64,000 bases of DNA from the NCBI RefSeq assembly GCF_001638985.1, contig NW_017265191.1, forward strand, positions 1 through 64,000. The letters run 5' to 3'. The translations under genes were made by a program, and so were the position numbers. Shown here piece by piece: positions 37,858 to 54,286 of the stretch. Below the pieces are notes generated by a model that saw only the letters and a program-made list of their open reading frames with translations, did no database searches and was not told where the DNA came from. Within the stretch, counting starts at the first letter, position 1; each line of letters begins with the position of its first letter. The stretch is from Phycomyces blakesleeanus NRRL 1555(-). Lineage: Eukaryota > Mucoromycota > Mucoromycetes > Mucorales > Phycomycetaceae.

Positions 37858-38854
37858 ATGCCAAAAAGAAAAAGATCTCAATCCACAAGTACAAATCTGG
37901 TTCAAAAATGTACAAAAACTCAGAAACCTAAAGAGCCTTCTGGACCAGTGGCTGCTTCAAAGAAAAAGCCTAATGGCATAAACGAACCCAAGACAACCAT
38001 AATATCCGACGTCTCAGAAACTACACTTACATTGAACCCAAGCATTCCATCTGCTGATCAACCTGGTTACATTGACAGCAATATAATTCAAAATAATCTC
38101 GCGCAAGGGCACACAAAGACTCTCACCATACAAGATCGTAATTGCCAGGTCATTATAGAACGTCGTTACAACTGTCGAGCATGTATAATGAAGAGGAATG
38201 GAGACGCTTGTCGATTCAAAGATTTTCGTGCAGTTGATCAGCTACTTAATAAAGGGGATACAGTGCCCAGCCCTTATTTTATAAGCACAGAGCTTGGGGA
38301 CATGGTCCGGTCGAGAGTACAGAATAACATCGTGGCTCCTTCAGAGAAATTCAAAGCTTACGCACTAAAGAAACTCTCGGGTCCACTATACGACATATTG
38401 AAAAAAGAAAACGAATTCATTAAAAAGTACAATATATTAATCCGACGTCGTGCACCTGTCAACTACGCTCGTCATATATGCGATTACTGCGAGACAAGTA
38501 TTCTCAACGCACACTTTACATGCGGAGTTTGTGGAAGTGATATGTGCTTGCATTGTTATGGTTCAGACTGGAGTTTGGACACAATAGTAAGATTAACAAG
38601 ATGCTCCCGATATCGGGCTCATGCCAAAGAGCACTTTCTTCCTGTCACAAAATATGAGGAAAACACTATAAGAGAGCTTGCAAAAGAAGTCCAGAGTGTG
38701 AAGGATAGTCAAGAAGACTGCATTATGCAAGATAATCAAGATGAAGTGAGCTACAGTATGTACCTATTAACTATTACCATCGTATACATATATGTATATT
38801 TATGATTTCTTTATATTTCTATAATTACTATTGCTATTTCTATAACTGCTGCTG

Positions 38855-38926
<72 letters not shown>

Positions 38927-40067
38927 TTATTATTATTATTATTATTATTATTTAGAGGAAGTACTTTATATTCCAATAGAAGAATCAACCATTGATGCAT
39001 TTCAAAGCGAATGGAGAAAAGGAAAACCTGTGGTGATACGTGGTGTTCGAACAAACAGTGATGTATCATGGACTCCTAGCTATTTTATCAAGAATTACAA
39101 AAAAGAAATCATTGAAGTGATCAATTGCAAAACAAAAGAAGTCGATGAATCAACGGTCAAGAAATACTTTTCCGGGTTTATTAAACACAGCAGACGTCCA
39201 GGATACAATAAATCTACTGGAGGATCGGACATATTAAAGATAAAGGTAAGCATATGCATCAAGGATTATGTGGTAATGACACTAATATTACCCAAAAAAA
39301 AGAAAAGGCAAAGAAGCATTTTTTGGATTCTATTAACGTTACTTTCTTAGGACTGGCCTCCCACCGAGAATTTTAGTGACCATTCACCTAAACTTTACAA
39401 AGACTTTATGGATATGCTTCCGGTTAAAGAATACTGTACCGCAGACGGATACTTTAATTTCTCCAATCGATTACCCGAAGAATATATTCCTTCTGATCTC
39501 GGGCCAAAGATGTTTATCGCATACGGTTCCGCGAATGGCGAAAAGGGAGTGGGTACAACCAATCTGCACTGTGACATGGCAGATGCAGTCAATGTGATGT
39601 GCTACGCAGACAAGACCGATGAAAATTCTGCAGCGGTGTGGGATATATACGCATATGAAGATCTCGCCGAGATCAAGAACTTTGTGGACAAGATTGCCAA
39701 AGAGATGGGCGTCAAAGGGATCCTTGATCCAGTACACAGTCAGTGGATTTATCTGAATGACAGTCTTCAACAGAGACTTCTCGAAGAACACAATATCACG
39801 AGCTGGAGAATATACCAGAATCCTGGTGATGCAGTTTACATTCCTGCAGGCTGTGCTCACCAAGTTTCCAACTACCACAGTGCTATCAAGTGTGCATTCG
39901 ATTTTATCAGTCCAGAAAATATCGACCGGTGCATTGACGTTACCAATCAATTCAGACATAGTAAACGTGTAGATGCTCTACAGCTGAATAACATCTTGTT
40001 GTTTGCATGGAGAAGTATTTATGATGAGAATAATTCACAAAACACATCACTCTATACGGATAAGTAA
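37858..40067 (+). CDS. KDM3-type JmjC histone demethylase
   Basis: Three exons (37858-38755, 38956-39245, 39351-40067) give 634 residues. ATG at 37858 opens the basic MPKRKRSQ; an earlier in-frame stretch reads a pyrimidine tract and is not believed. Residues ~200-250 hold a zinc finger (CDYCETS...CGVCGSDMCLHCYG). The JmjC domain in exon 3 has the Fe(II) ligands H469 and D471 (TTNLHCDMADAVN) and H566 (PAGCAHQV), with K576 in IKCAFDF. All catalytic positions are present. By homology it removes methyl groups from H3K9me1/2 in the nucleus using 2-oxoglutarate and oxygen. It is compact compared with animal KDM3 proteins, which exceed 1000 residues. Intron 1 carries a long CTA/TTA repeat just before the acceptor. 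Confidence 0.9.
38847..38954. repeat. (CTA)n/(TTA)n trinucleotide repeat in JmjC intron 1
   Basis: Four CTG triplets pass into about 23 CTA triplets and then about 9 TTA triplets. They end at TTTAG, so the repeat itself forms the polypyrimidine/acceptor environment of the intron. Length change here could alter splicing of exon 2. Confidence 0.9.
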
Positions 40068-40677
40068 ACTCTAATCAGAAGCGTCCTGTCTCTTTTTATA
40101 ATATTATTGATTATAAAAGAAAATGCTTCATCATTTCTTGGATTATATCATTCAAGAAGAGGTATCTTTTAACTATTTTCCTGCTATATTTCTTTTGTGT
40201 ATTAAGATGTAACTGTAACTGTAATAATTGCAAATATAATAATCGACTTGTTAATAAATAAATATATCTTTACGACTGTTGTATTTAATTAGGGGAATTC
40301 AATAATCATAAACTTTTAGTAATATTATATTCTGTATTATATGATTGGTCGAAGTTATTCGAAGAGCATAAAAGTCTATAAGACTGTTGAACCCCCCCCC
40401 CCCTTTTTTTTTCCTTGTCTTTGCGACGTCGTCTCGACCAGAGCTTACATTCTTTATTCATTTTATCTTTACCACTGATCTGTGCTGTCTATGTACCCTA
40501 ATTTCAATTACATATCTATTCAATTAACCAAACTTACAAATTGTATTTTGGGTGTTATTTTTATTAAGATTCATATTCATATTCTAAATAAAGAAATATC
40601 TCAAATTTTACTTTGAAATGCTTAAATACAAAAGAAATAGATAAAAAGGGAAATGAAGTTTCCAGATAAAAAACAAA
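40068..40677. other. Convergent spacer, JmjC gene and RAD17
   Basis: 3' flanks of two convergent genes. It includes a 13-C run followed by 9 T (40392-40413) in the context TTGAACCCCC, repeated in shorter form at 45381-45393. No gene is seen. Confidence 0.5.
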
Positions 40678-43405
40678 TCAAGGGACTATATCCAAAAGAT
40701 ATTTAGCCTCTTCAGCATCAGCAATTTTCGCTGCCTCATCCCAGTCAATTCCATCTTCGAACATATACTCATCCTCATCTTCTTCATTGACATCTTCTTT
40801 TGCCTCTGGTTTATCTTCACTTTCAGCTTCCATGGCATCAGCGAGTTTAGCCACTTCACACCAATCGATTCCACCGTCATCGCTATCAAATTCATTGTCT
40901 AGAAATAAAATAAATTCGAAACAAAGTAGTCTTCAATATGCAGTACAAGAATATATGAACATTCAAGATATATGCATATACATATACAAACCTTCGTCAC
41001 TTGTGAATTCTTCAATCTCTTCTTCCCACTCCGAAGAAGGTAATCCATACCTGCTTGATGAACAAGCATCCATCACAGATTTTGGGAAAATAAACTGGCG
41101 ATTCTCTAGATATACGTACAAGACAAATTACATATTCCCGTCTTCTTTTTGGCAATGCTTTTTTATTTCCTTTTTACCTTTCTTCTTTTCAATAATATCC
41201 CATTTTGATATTATGGTCGGTTTCTTCATACAAAACATCGATCCTTTCTTTTTAGGAGGGGGAATAGACATAATGCCACCTATTGTAGACGCAGCCTGAT
41301 ACATCAACGGGGCAGTATCCTATATTTCAATACATACATATTTGTATTTATTTAGACCTCTTTGCCTTCTTTTTTTTTAAAAAAAAAAGAGGTATATTAT
41401 ATTATTTCTTACCCTCCAATCTCCCAAAGAAGCTAATAAGTCTCCTTCACTAAAGCATTGCATTGCAGTGTTTAATTGACTTATATCGTCGCAGAAATAC
41501 GGGGTGTTTTCATGTAAATAAGATAGGAAATTGTCCAAATTATCAGGTAGTGTTTCAATTAAATTCTATGTTTTATTTGATTTATTTGATTTATTTATTT
41601 ATTCAAAAATAATTAATTTCACATGGCAATTTAAAACAAACTAGACAGACAAGGATTTTTCTTTACCTTTGGGGAAGTCTCTAGTTTTCCAGCCAGGTCT
41701 CCTAACGCAGTACATTAGAAGCATACTTCTTTATATAAAAGTATATATGATTTACGTTTTCGGTAGAGCGCCTTTCCAAGCGAATGAAACAGTCCCGGTA
41801 TTTCTGTCCGTTCACTAAAGCTGTATCTTGTTAATTAAATGAAAGCCAAAAAAAAAGAGGGACCCCATCTCCTCCTTCAATTCTCCCTCTATATATATAT
41901 TATATACTTTGTTTACCTTTCAGTCTGAGTGCCGTGTCGATTACGGCTATTGCGATTAGTTTTTAGTGTTGATGCCAATGAAAAAAAATTGGATTGTAAA
42001 GTGTTGATAGCGAATCGAATGTCTCCTTGACTTGCTTCAGAAATAGACTCGATTTCAGCTGAGCTCATACAGACCAACTGGTCCATGTTTTCTGTGACAT
42101 TTCCAATGGATTTCGCTCTTTGACTCAAAAATGATTTGGTTTCTGCATCATGGATTTGGTGAAGGAAGGTAGATATTCTCTTCTTGGTTACACCATTCAA
42201 CCTTGGATTAATGAGTGACATATATACATACAAGTACACACACTCATACGCGTGTGTTTGTGTGCATTTGTATTGATTATGTTATTATATACTTACTTTA
42301 ATTCTTTGTAAAAAGGGCTGTTTTTTATATCCTCTGGTATAATATCTCGCAAGCCAATGAGTCTATCTCCGGATTGTATTTTCCAACTCAAGTCTGTCTC
42401 CATCCAAGCTTCACTGACAACAATGACTACCAACACCGGGTTATTGTTAACTAAACAAGCTCTCAAAATTCTATGAAATCGATCCTTGATTGCCGCAGTG
42501 GTAAGGTCAGGAATATCATCGAGCAAGATGACTTTTCTGGGCATTTTGGTATTTTTTGGAGCCATGCTTCCATTAAGAGTATCAAGCTGAATGGCACGCC
42601 TCATAAAGTCTTCAAAATCATCGATGCCCGACACATATTCGCTTGGGTCATAATGATTCAAATCGTAATCATTGGTTGTGTCGTTAATCCATTCTGATAG
42701 GGTGTATGGCATTGTTTTTGCTAGCAACCGAATCGTTGTACTCTTTCCACATCCAGCGTTTCCTGTGAGTGTGAGAATCTGAAATTTAATATTGCATGAA
42801 AAGCATTGTGAGTAGATATGTGCCTAATTAACAAATGCATAAAGAAAAATACCTTACACCTATTATGTGGTATACGCCCGGCTGCACTAATAATGCACTC
42901 TTTGATTGCATTGATTCTCCTTGGATCAACTGCAAGATTTTCCTGCGTTAATTGTACCAGCCAAAAGTAAGAATGTTGAGTATTCTTCTTCTTTTTTTAT
43001 ATTCTTTATATTCACGTCGATACCTCTATTTGTGGCTCATATTTATCAGCCCAGAGCTGGTTTGCTTCTGCCTTTTTATTTTCTAAAATAAGAAAAAAAA
43101 ATATATATTTATTTAGATTGAATATTTTTATTTTATTTTTCGATAATATATATATATATATACGTGTTTTTGTGGGTGGGTGTGTATGACCTGATTCTTT
43201 ATTCGAGGTAATATTGATATTATCAACAAGACGTGCTTTTAACTTGGTAGGCCTTGTCTCTGGCTGCCTATTCTTCCGTCGTTTCGTTTGGGTAGGTACA
43301 TCTGGCATTATGAAATCCTAAGGAAACATTCTAATGATCACAATGTTCATTAAGTCTTGTACACATTCTTACCTCAGGATTGAAGGTCCATGGTTTTTTA
43401 CTCAT
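40678..43405 (-). CDS. RAD17: RAD17 (Rad24) checkpoint clamp loader subunit
   Basis: Twelve exons on the minus strand: 43405-43373, 43317-43191, 43082-43024, 42942-42853, 42778-42297, 42201-41917, 41820-41756, 41701-41667, 41565-41413, 41319-41178, 41105-40992 and 40898-40678. They give 601 residues with all junctions in frame. LWADKYEP precedes the AAA+ core, with Walker A GNAGCGKST (109-117) and Walker B VILLDD (186-191). EIPGLFHSLGKALYRKR and ENTPYFCDDISQLN are typical of the Rad17 C-terminal collar. With RFC2-5 it loads the 9-1-1 clamp onto damaged DNA and starts ATR signalling. The acidic last exon holds two copies of a motif, GIDWCEVAKLADAMEA and GIDWDEAAKIADAEEA. Length is close to yeast Rad24 and human RAD17, slightly shorter. 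Confidence 0.93.
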
Positions 43406-46400
43406 TATATGAAAGCTAATGATTTAGCTCAGAAGAGTCAAAAATTTATTTTTATTGTAAGTATTATTATTTTAGAAAGAAACAGTAATAATAACAACAA
43501 CAAAGTATCTTAAATCATTTTGATTGACCGTCGCATAAAAGAGCTGGTGCGATAAAGTCACAAAGAAAATAATCAAATATGATATATGATATATATATAA
43601 TAAGGAGAAGAGACTTTGGTCAATTGAAGGGAAGAAAAGACTGTGTTATGTATCATGATAATCCTAAGGTTAATATCCCACAAATTGAATCACAATATGC
43701 GCTCATATGTGTTATTATTTTATTTGAATAAGAGAAGAAATATACATCTTGCGTTTACGACTTGTGTGATCCAGTTTTAGTCATTTTGGACCTTTAAATG
43801 ATCAACAGCCCAAAATATATAATGAGATTAATTTAATAGTCTATTTTATCTGTGCTAATTCAATCAGTAAAACTTGAGTAGAAATCATTATTGCTGTTGC
43901 TCTAAAGATATTGTATGTGGTTATTTACAGATACTTGCGTTTGCAAGTGATGAAGATATATTTTCACATTAACTGTAGCAAATTCGCCCTCAGAATCTTA
44001 CGCTTTAGCAAGAAAAAATATTGAGTCTCAAATCCCAAAATGATCGTAAAAAGCAATATCCTACCATGTTCCTGACATATTCCGATGATATCATTGGACT
44101 TCTGAATACAACCAATGAAAATAGCTCGTGAAAAATAGTATTGGGCTATACATCTTGTGTATTCGAGAACTCTATGAACATATCATAACAGCAAAAAAAT
44201 GGTACAATTGTATTTCTCTATTTGGTTGCAAGCAGCTATATAAATTTCTTGTTGTGTCTTAGCCTAAGCATATAATAATCACTTTAATAGCTTGTTTGTA
44301 CTTGGACTGGATCTGGTAGTCAACACCCTTGTTTTTTTTTTGTTTTTGTTTTAGTTAGAAATAGCATGTCATTTGCAATCTTATCGATGATGTGTTTAGA
44401 AATAACCCCTCTCTTTGCCCATTGTAGACAGACAAACACAGGCATTTGTTTCGATTCGCATTCCCTGTATGTGAAATATATACGAAGCGTTTGAGGTATT
44501 CAACACACCGGTTCAAAACTCTCTAATTAGTAACAAACACAATTCTAAACGTTTTGAATAAAGATCTAAATCCAACTTGACAGACAAGGGGCTATGCTGT
44601 TTATTTGGTAAGTGTCAAGTCTAGTGAGGTCCTTCTTTTATTAGTGCTTGCGCAAATGTTATTCACCTTTATTAATTTAATCCCAGTCAGTAAATTGGGG
44701 TTAATCTTGATTAAATCCTTTAACACCCACACACACGCTATATACATTTATCCGATAGTGTTTCGGGCACCACATGATATCCAGTTCAACAATATTTCTT
44801 TGAACATTCGGACAGAATATTTCGTAGTGATCCAGAAGTCTAAACAACCCATTTTTGCCTTGTGCATGATTAAACCATGCTGAGCACAGAATGGAAACAT
44901 AAAGAGAAATGTTTGTACAAAAAATTGAAACAATCGAGTGATTTAATTCAACATTGCAAGATAGAAAGAACTAAATAATACCAATGTTAGCATATAAAAC
45001 ACATAGTATTTCTCTGATTTAAGCATACTTTACTTTACATATTAATCCAAAGAAAAGGACAAGCAGTCTAAAGGTAAATATGGCTTTTATTCTTGTGTAT
45101 ACCGTACTTATCTATCATGATAAAAATGCTCATAAATTACAATCTTAACCACACTTTAACCTTTTTTTCCCCAACTTCTTGTAAACGGTGAATTTATCTA
45201 ATAATCTTAACCCGAGATTTTTTAATTAAAAAAAGTTAAAGTAGAGTTCTTTGACGCACGTCATAACTAACAAATTATCCGTCCAAATTAGACAAGATGT
45301 TCGATCATCTCTATAGATAAAGATTAATATATAAAGGATAAACCAATGCAAATAAAGATAATTATAAATTAAAAGATTTTGAACCCCCCCCCCTCTTATG
45401 TCTATATATTCTTTGATATTATATTATGCTTGATATAGATGACAATCTTTAAGCTTTCAGAGCTAAAGACTCCATCTGCGAGTTTTAATTTAATACTAAA
45501 TATATATATATATCTCGGCCTATTAATTCATTAATTGTATAGTCGATATATTCGAAATTTATCGGTTGCATAACTGAGATATAATAGAAAGAAGAAACCA
45601 AGTCATTGTGTATGCAATCTGTGAAAAGCATTTATTAAATATATTACCACTACTTTTTTTTAATAAAAAAAAACTTTATGAGATTTTAGGGATCTTTTGA
45701 CTATTGGTAGATACCTATACAAATACAAACAAATATGTATATATATATATACATTCTCTCTGTCTATGTGTGTGTGTCAGAACAATCACAAAAAGAATCA
45801 TGATTATAAAAGATAGACTGATAAGAGGTCCTCTCGGAATGTTACTACTGTTCAATTTACTCAAATACCAAAGGGGGTAGTATAGTTTCAAATCAATTAT
45901 TTTTCTCAAAGAGCAACAAAACCTATACTACAATCATTTATATATGGGGCATTGGCCAGTCACAGCAGATCCACAAAATAGGGTTCACCACAACCCTCCT
46001 TCTTAACACTACAAAGTAAAAAAAAAAAAAACATATCAACAGCAGAAAAAATTCCTAATTTGAACGTAGTGCAAAATGTTATATATGGGTATTGCATATA
46101 TAATTATAAATCGGTGTTGTAGGAAATACTATACTCCAAAGATCAAACCTTGCTTGAAAGAATGGCAAATAGAAAGCTCTTTATCTTGCATTTATTATTA
46201 ATGGAGTACAAATATATTACTATTAAAAAAAACAGTTTTTACTAACCGTGATATGTTTTATTCTAATTTGACTAAAAGAGGTACCAGTTTATAGAGCAAA
46301 CAAAAGAACGAAAAAAAAGGCACTGGGCAATAAGATAAGAAGTATTTTCACAGGCAGTACTGATAGTAGTCAAAATATGCTTCTATATATGTGTATTGGA

Positions 46401-46798
46401 AATATTTTATACCTGCTCTTTATCAGGCATTTTTTTTCGTATTTTCACGATATCGTTCCTTTTTTGAAAGAAATATACTTCTAAAAATGGACCTCTTTCT
46501 GCTATCGATAAAAGTTTTTTACTTCGTTGTAACATTCCGAGAGCAGCTTTATTATTCCGAGAGTACCTAAGCATTCATTTTTTTTTTCCTTTTGGGGTCC
46601 GAGTTTTTTCGTTTCAAGTCCCGTGTAAGCCACATAGATTATTGCGATTACTTGATCCGTGACGAAGGTACCCAGTTTTATATAGGTATATTCATTGCTA
46701 CCATTCTTAATTCTTTTTTCTTCTTCTTCTTCTTTATTATCTACCCTTTTTAATTTTCTTTCTTTTTTTTAAAATATATATATATATATATAACTAGA
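43406..46798. other. Divergent spacer, RAD17 and PFK
   Basis: 3.4 kb with no recognisable gene or element. The last 350 bp before PFK contain ATTCCGAGAG twice, 20 bp apart (46534 and 46554), and a long pyrimidine tract up to the start codon, plausible promoter elements. TA microsatellites occur near 45500, 45738 and 46775. Confidence 0.45.
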
Positions 46799-49913
<3,115 letters not shown>

Positions 49914-52900
49914 AGCTAAATAAATAAAGTGATTAAATAGAGCAAAAAAGAGACAATAGAGAATGTTAACCAAAAAAAATAAACTCATTAAATATATTTT
50001 ACCTTGCCTTGCTTATTTTTCTTAAAATAATAATATTGCCTGTTAATTTTGATATAATTCAACTATACACAATATTTTTAAGATACTAAATAGATTACAG
50101 ATAGTTTCATATAGTATTATACGTTATTTTCCGTCGTCTTACATTTTTACAAACCTTCCTTTCTTATAAAGAAACCCCGGCTACACAATAAGTTAGTTTC
50201 TTATTAATAATAGAAGCAATACATGAAATACCGAATTGAAAAACATTTCAAAAAATAAATTACAGGCTAAAAACTCCAAAAGAAAACCATGGTATATCAA
50301 AATGACATACGAAAAGTATATACATGCGCAATGTAAGTTAGACCCCATTGTAAAAAGAAAGGGGTAAACTAGGAAGCAATAGTTGTAGTATAATATCGAC
50401 ATACAAATGGTGGTAATGTATTTTAGTGAATAACAGTAATAATTAGCAACGATTACATTTTGGCATTTACCTGAGAATTAAGCATGGCTTCGTTATTCGC
50501 ACATTACGCAACAATATAAACGGCTTGTGATTTTAAATTCTTTTTGTGCGTATTTATTAAACACAAACTTACAAAGAGATATGATGAATATTGATTTTGA
50601 GTATAGAGTGTGTTTATTTGAAAGCTCATAGAAGAATAAATTAATAAGCTCCCTATCTTTGTGTTTTATTAAAACCCTATGTCAGGCAGACCAACCAACC
50701 TTTTTTTTTCTTGTATCTTTTCGTTTTAGAATTCTGATTCGATGTTTGATAATAAAAAGAGTTCTGTTGGCAATGAGGTCAATTATAAAAGGCAATAAAA
50801 AACAGCAGTAAGGTCGATCAGCATAGTGGTGGTTTTTGGTATTATTTACGACGCTGATTAAGAGAAGGAAAATAATGTTGATGTTAAAATTTCGATCGAG
50901 AAGTTTGATGGTGAAGATCAGTGGTAAATAGTCAAACTATAAGAAAAAAATTGAGTGTCAATATATAGCTTTTATTTTATATTATAATGTAATTATGATT
51001 GTTACTTTTTTATGATTGAGAATTCAGTGCATATGTATGTCTCCAAACTTGCTGTTTGTTTTAATCATCAATTTATGATGCGAGAGAGTAATTGAGCACA
51101 CTAGCTATTTTCATGGCAATTTATATAGAACTTCTGACCATCCACTATCTCCATTTACTCGATAACTGAGGTATCAATTAGCAATGTAGTCCGTTGTTTT
51201 TCTTTTTCGTAATACTACTATTCTGTAACAAGCAGGCACAATACGCCCACACGTATATAACACAATCAATAGCCTCTGTCATTTATTAATTATTGCCACC
51301 CCCAGATCCGACTTATTCCTCCACTTGTCTTACTCACGGATACAAAGATTATTTTACATTTGAAAAAATAAAGATTTCGATGAATCCAAATAGAGTACAG
51401 CGAAAATACAGGGTTGCAGTCTCTACTTACAGCTTATATTCAAATCATAATATCACTTTGTAAGTGCATTGGATTATTCTATCTCCATTGAACACTTGTA
51501 AAATAATATGGGGATGATGAAGATAGAGAAATACAAATAATTCCAAGTTTATTCCAAAAATCTCGTCTATCACAATAAAAAAGCAAGTTAGAGCTTACCA
51601 GCTCCCGGTATAATGTATAATAGCGCTGATGATTTTAGGATGCGGCAAGTGGTCTAGATTTGATGAAAAGCGGATGTGTTTCGACTTAAGAGCACGACAT
51701 TAAGGCAAAAAAGTCGGTGATCATATCAGGTGGAATTAAATCGAGAAATCTGGTAAATGATGTGAGCTGCCATGAGAAAAGCGAATCGCTGTAGTAACTA
51801 GGAGGTCATGAGATCCTCCCTATGGTTTCTAAAATGTCAATTCCATACAGATGGGCGATGTTTATAACGTTTGACATCATTACTGGACAAAGGCTCAGGT
51901 ATTATGATTATTATCTGGCTACTTTTTTTTTGTTTCTTTTACAACGTTTAGTGGATACATATTTAAAATAAAAATGCAAAGAAAAGAAAAGCACATTTTC
52001 AATTTTTGTGTTTTGAAACCGACTTTTTCATCATTTCCAACCCAAGTGGTACAAGTAAAAACGAATTATTTCACTTTCTCTTACAGTGTCGATAATTGTT
52101 TAGACCTTGGCTGTCTAGAGTCGTACTTGGCCCTATTCTTTCTCGACTTACTTTTTCTTTTCACTTTTGATATTCATAACTTTATCCGACAAGGCAACCT
52201 ACATTTAATAAATCTTTACCGAGTAAAATTAATTTATTCTGCCATCATAGACACCCTCATTCAAAACACATCATACTGACAATGCGCATGCACAGGAATC
52301 AAGATTAGTTCCGGCTATAATTTCACGCTCGCCATAATCAGCAAAAATCATTCTGTTGGCTAATTCGATATACAAATACATACATTTCTCTATAACTGGG
52401 TAATCTATTCACGGACACGGCTTGTTCTAAAAGAACATAGTGTTTTCTTTGGCTATAATGCAGGCCACTTTTATAAAAGGGTGTTCTTTTTTTGTTGGGC
52501 GAAAATATCTTCTATAGTAAGATCAACCAGATTTAAATCCCATTTTTTCAAATAGTTACCCTTCTTGATTTTTTATCCTATACTATTCAAGTCTTTCCTA
52601 TCCAAGTTCATTCTTTACACTCATGCCAGAAACAGAAATAAAAATACAGCAGCTATCAATATATCAAACAAAAGCCTGTTATTTACAACCCATATGTTGA
52701 GGACATTCTTTTAAAAAATGATCGTGTCTATCATTATTTTTATACAAGTGTATACGTATGCCTATAAAGTATAGCTTTAATCAATTCACTCCATGTCTCA
52801 AATATGAGCTAAATTATACCAAAGTATTACAATACTGATAATATGTGTGCCAATACGTACTTCTTGTAATATTAAACATATAATGGTCTTGTTTTTTTGT

Positions 52901-53542
52901 TAAAGAACAATCAAAAAATAAATAAAAACAAATAAAAACAAATAAAAAAATAAATATCGGTTTCAGTCGGCATTTATAATATTTTTTTTTTATTTATTTT
53001 TTTGAGAAATCAATATTTTATCAAAAAATAAAATTCATAATATTCTACTTTTCTCGACGTCTACTGATCGTATTTACATGCTTCTTAGCTATATCAATAG
53101 CTAATACAGAAGAGTAACAGAAAAATGGTATTAGAGGCGCATTGTCGGTCTTTAGAATTTGTCGGAGTGTGGCTCATGCTACTATTAGATTGCCGCCGTG
53201 GTTAGTTACAGTGCGCAAGTCAGTAGAAAACTAAAATAAATCGAACTGCTATTCAAATAAAACACAATCGTTATATAAATATATTTATTTATTTATTAGA
53301 AGATAAAATTGAATAAATTCACAAAAAATATATGCATTTACTTAATGTTTTTTTATTAAATAAACATTTATAATAGGTAAAATAAAATTAAAAATAAAAT
53401 AAAATTAAATAAATATAATAATAAAACGGTTTTGAAAATACTTGTACATAAAATAAATATTAAAAAATATGAATGGCACAAAAAAAGACCTCTCAATAAT
53501 TTTTTTTAAAAAAAAAAGAATACGTATAAGATGAAAATAAAA
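49914..53542. other. AT-rich spacer
   Basis: 3.6 kb without any gene I can support. Short frames such as 51974-52279 lack motifs. Low-complexity TAAA and TTTA runs dominate from 52900. Confidence 0.45.
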
Positions 53543-54286
53543 TGGGGGTACTCAGCCAGATTGATCGATCAAATTTTGAATTCAGAACGCCATATTATTG
53601 GACTACAATTGTAATAGCGACGATAAAAATTTGATCGTCTTTTTGAAAGATTAAATTTCGATCAAATTTTGATCGAAAAACGTACGGCTCTCTGATTAAC
53701 CTAATCCTTACTTTTTATATGCAATACGATACTGTTTTTATCTTTCTCCTTAATAAATCATAGAATTTATTGCCAACAGTTATATAATACTTCTTTCTCT
53801 CCATCTTACATGCCAAAATATAGTACAAAGCAACAAGCAATTGATGCCTTGAAGAAATCGCATAAAATCAGGGAATTTATTGTGAAAAAAAAACACTGGT
53901 AGAGTCTTTATCAGCAAGTGCAGACGAACTTATTAAAGATATTTTAGAAGTAATCAAAAAGGAAGTTAATATAAAGTTGGAGCAGATGACTGCCATGAAG
54001 GAGCTTAAACAAACACTTAAAACCAATAAATACATACACAAAGTTAACAATGTATTGCCAGATGTTGAGTAAAGGGAAAGAGCACTTGATTTCTTTGAGA
54101 GTCTAGATGCCTACACGTTCAAAGAAGAAATCAGAATGTGCAAAGATTATTCTATAAATGTTATAAAATCTATGAATTTTGTACAAATTTTGTACTTTTG
54201 TCTTTTGGTATCCTCAACTACAAATTGATACCATTGGCCAAGATTCACACAAGAATTTGATCGATCAATCTGGCTGAGTACCCCCA
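53543..54286. mobile_element. 744-bp element with 33-bp terminal inverted repeats
   Basis: TGGGGGTACTCAGCCAGATT at the left end is the start of a 33-bp block repeated as an exact reverse complement at the right end. Flanks read AA and AT outside the TIR, or AAT on both sides if the outermost base is counted as target duplication, so the superfamily cannot be fixed. Inside, ATG at about 53810 opens MPKYSTKQQAIDALKKSHKI. This breaks at an A9 run and continues in another frame (LVESLSASADELIKDILEV) to TAA. That is a frameshifted stub of an N-terminal transposon protein, so the copy is non-autonomous. Confidence 0.8.

Noticed and set aside
38802..39069. Frames rich in Tyr, Asn or Ser over the JmjC intron
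   Set aside because: They translate the CTA/TTA triplet repeat and are not genes.
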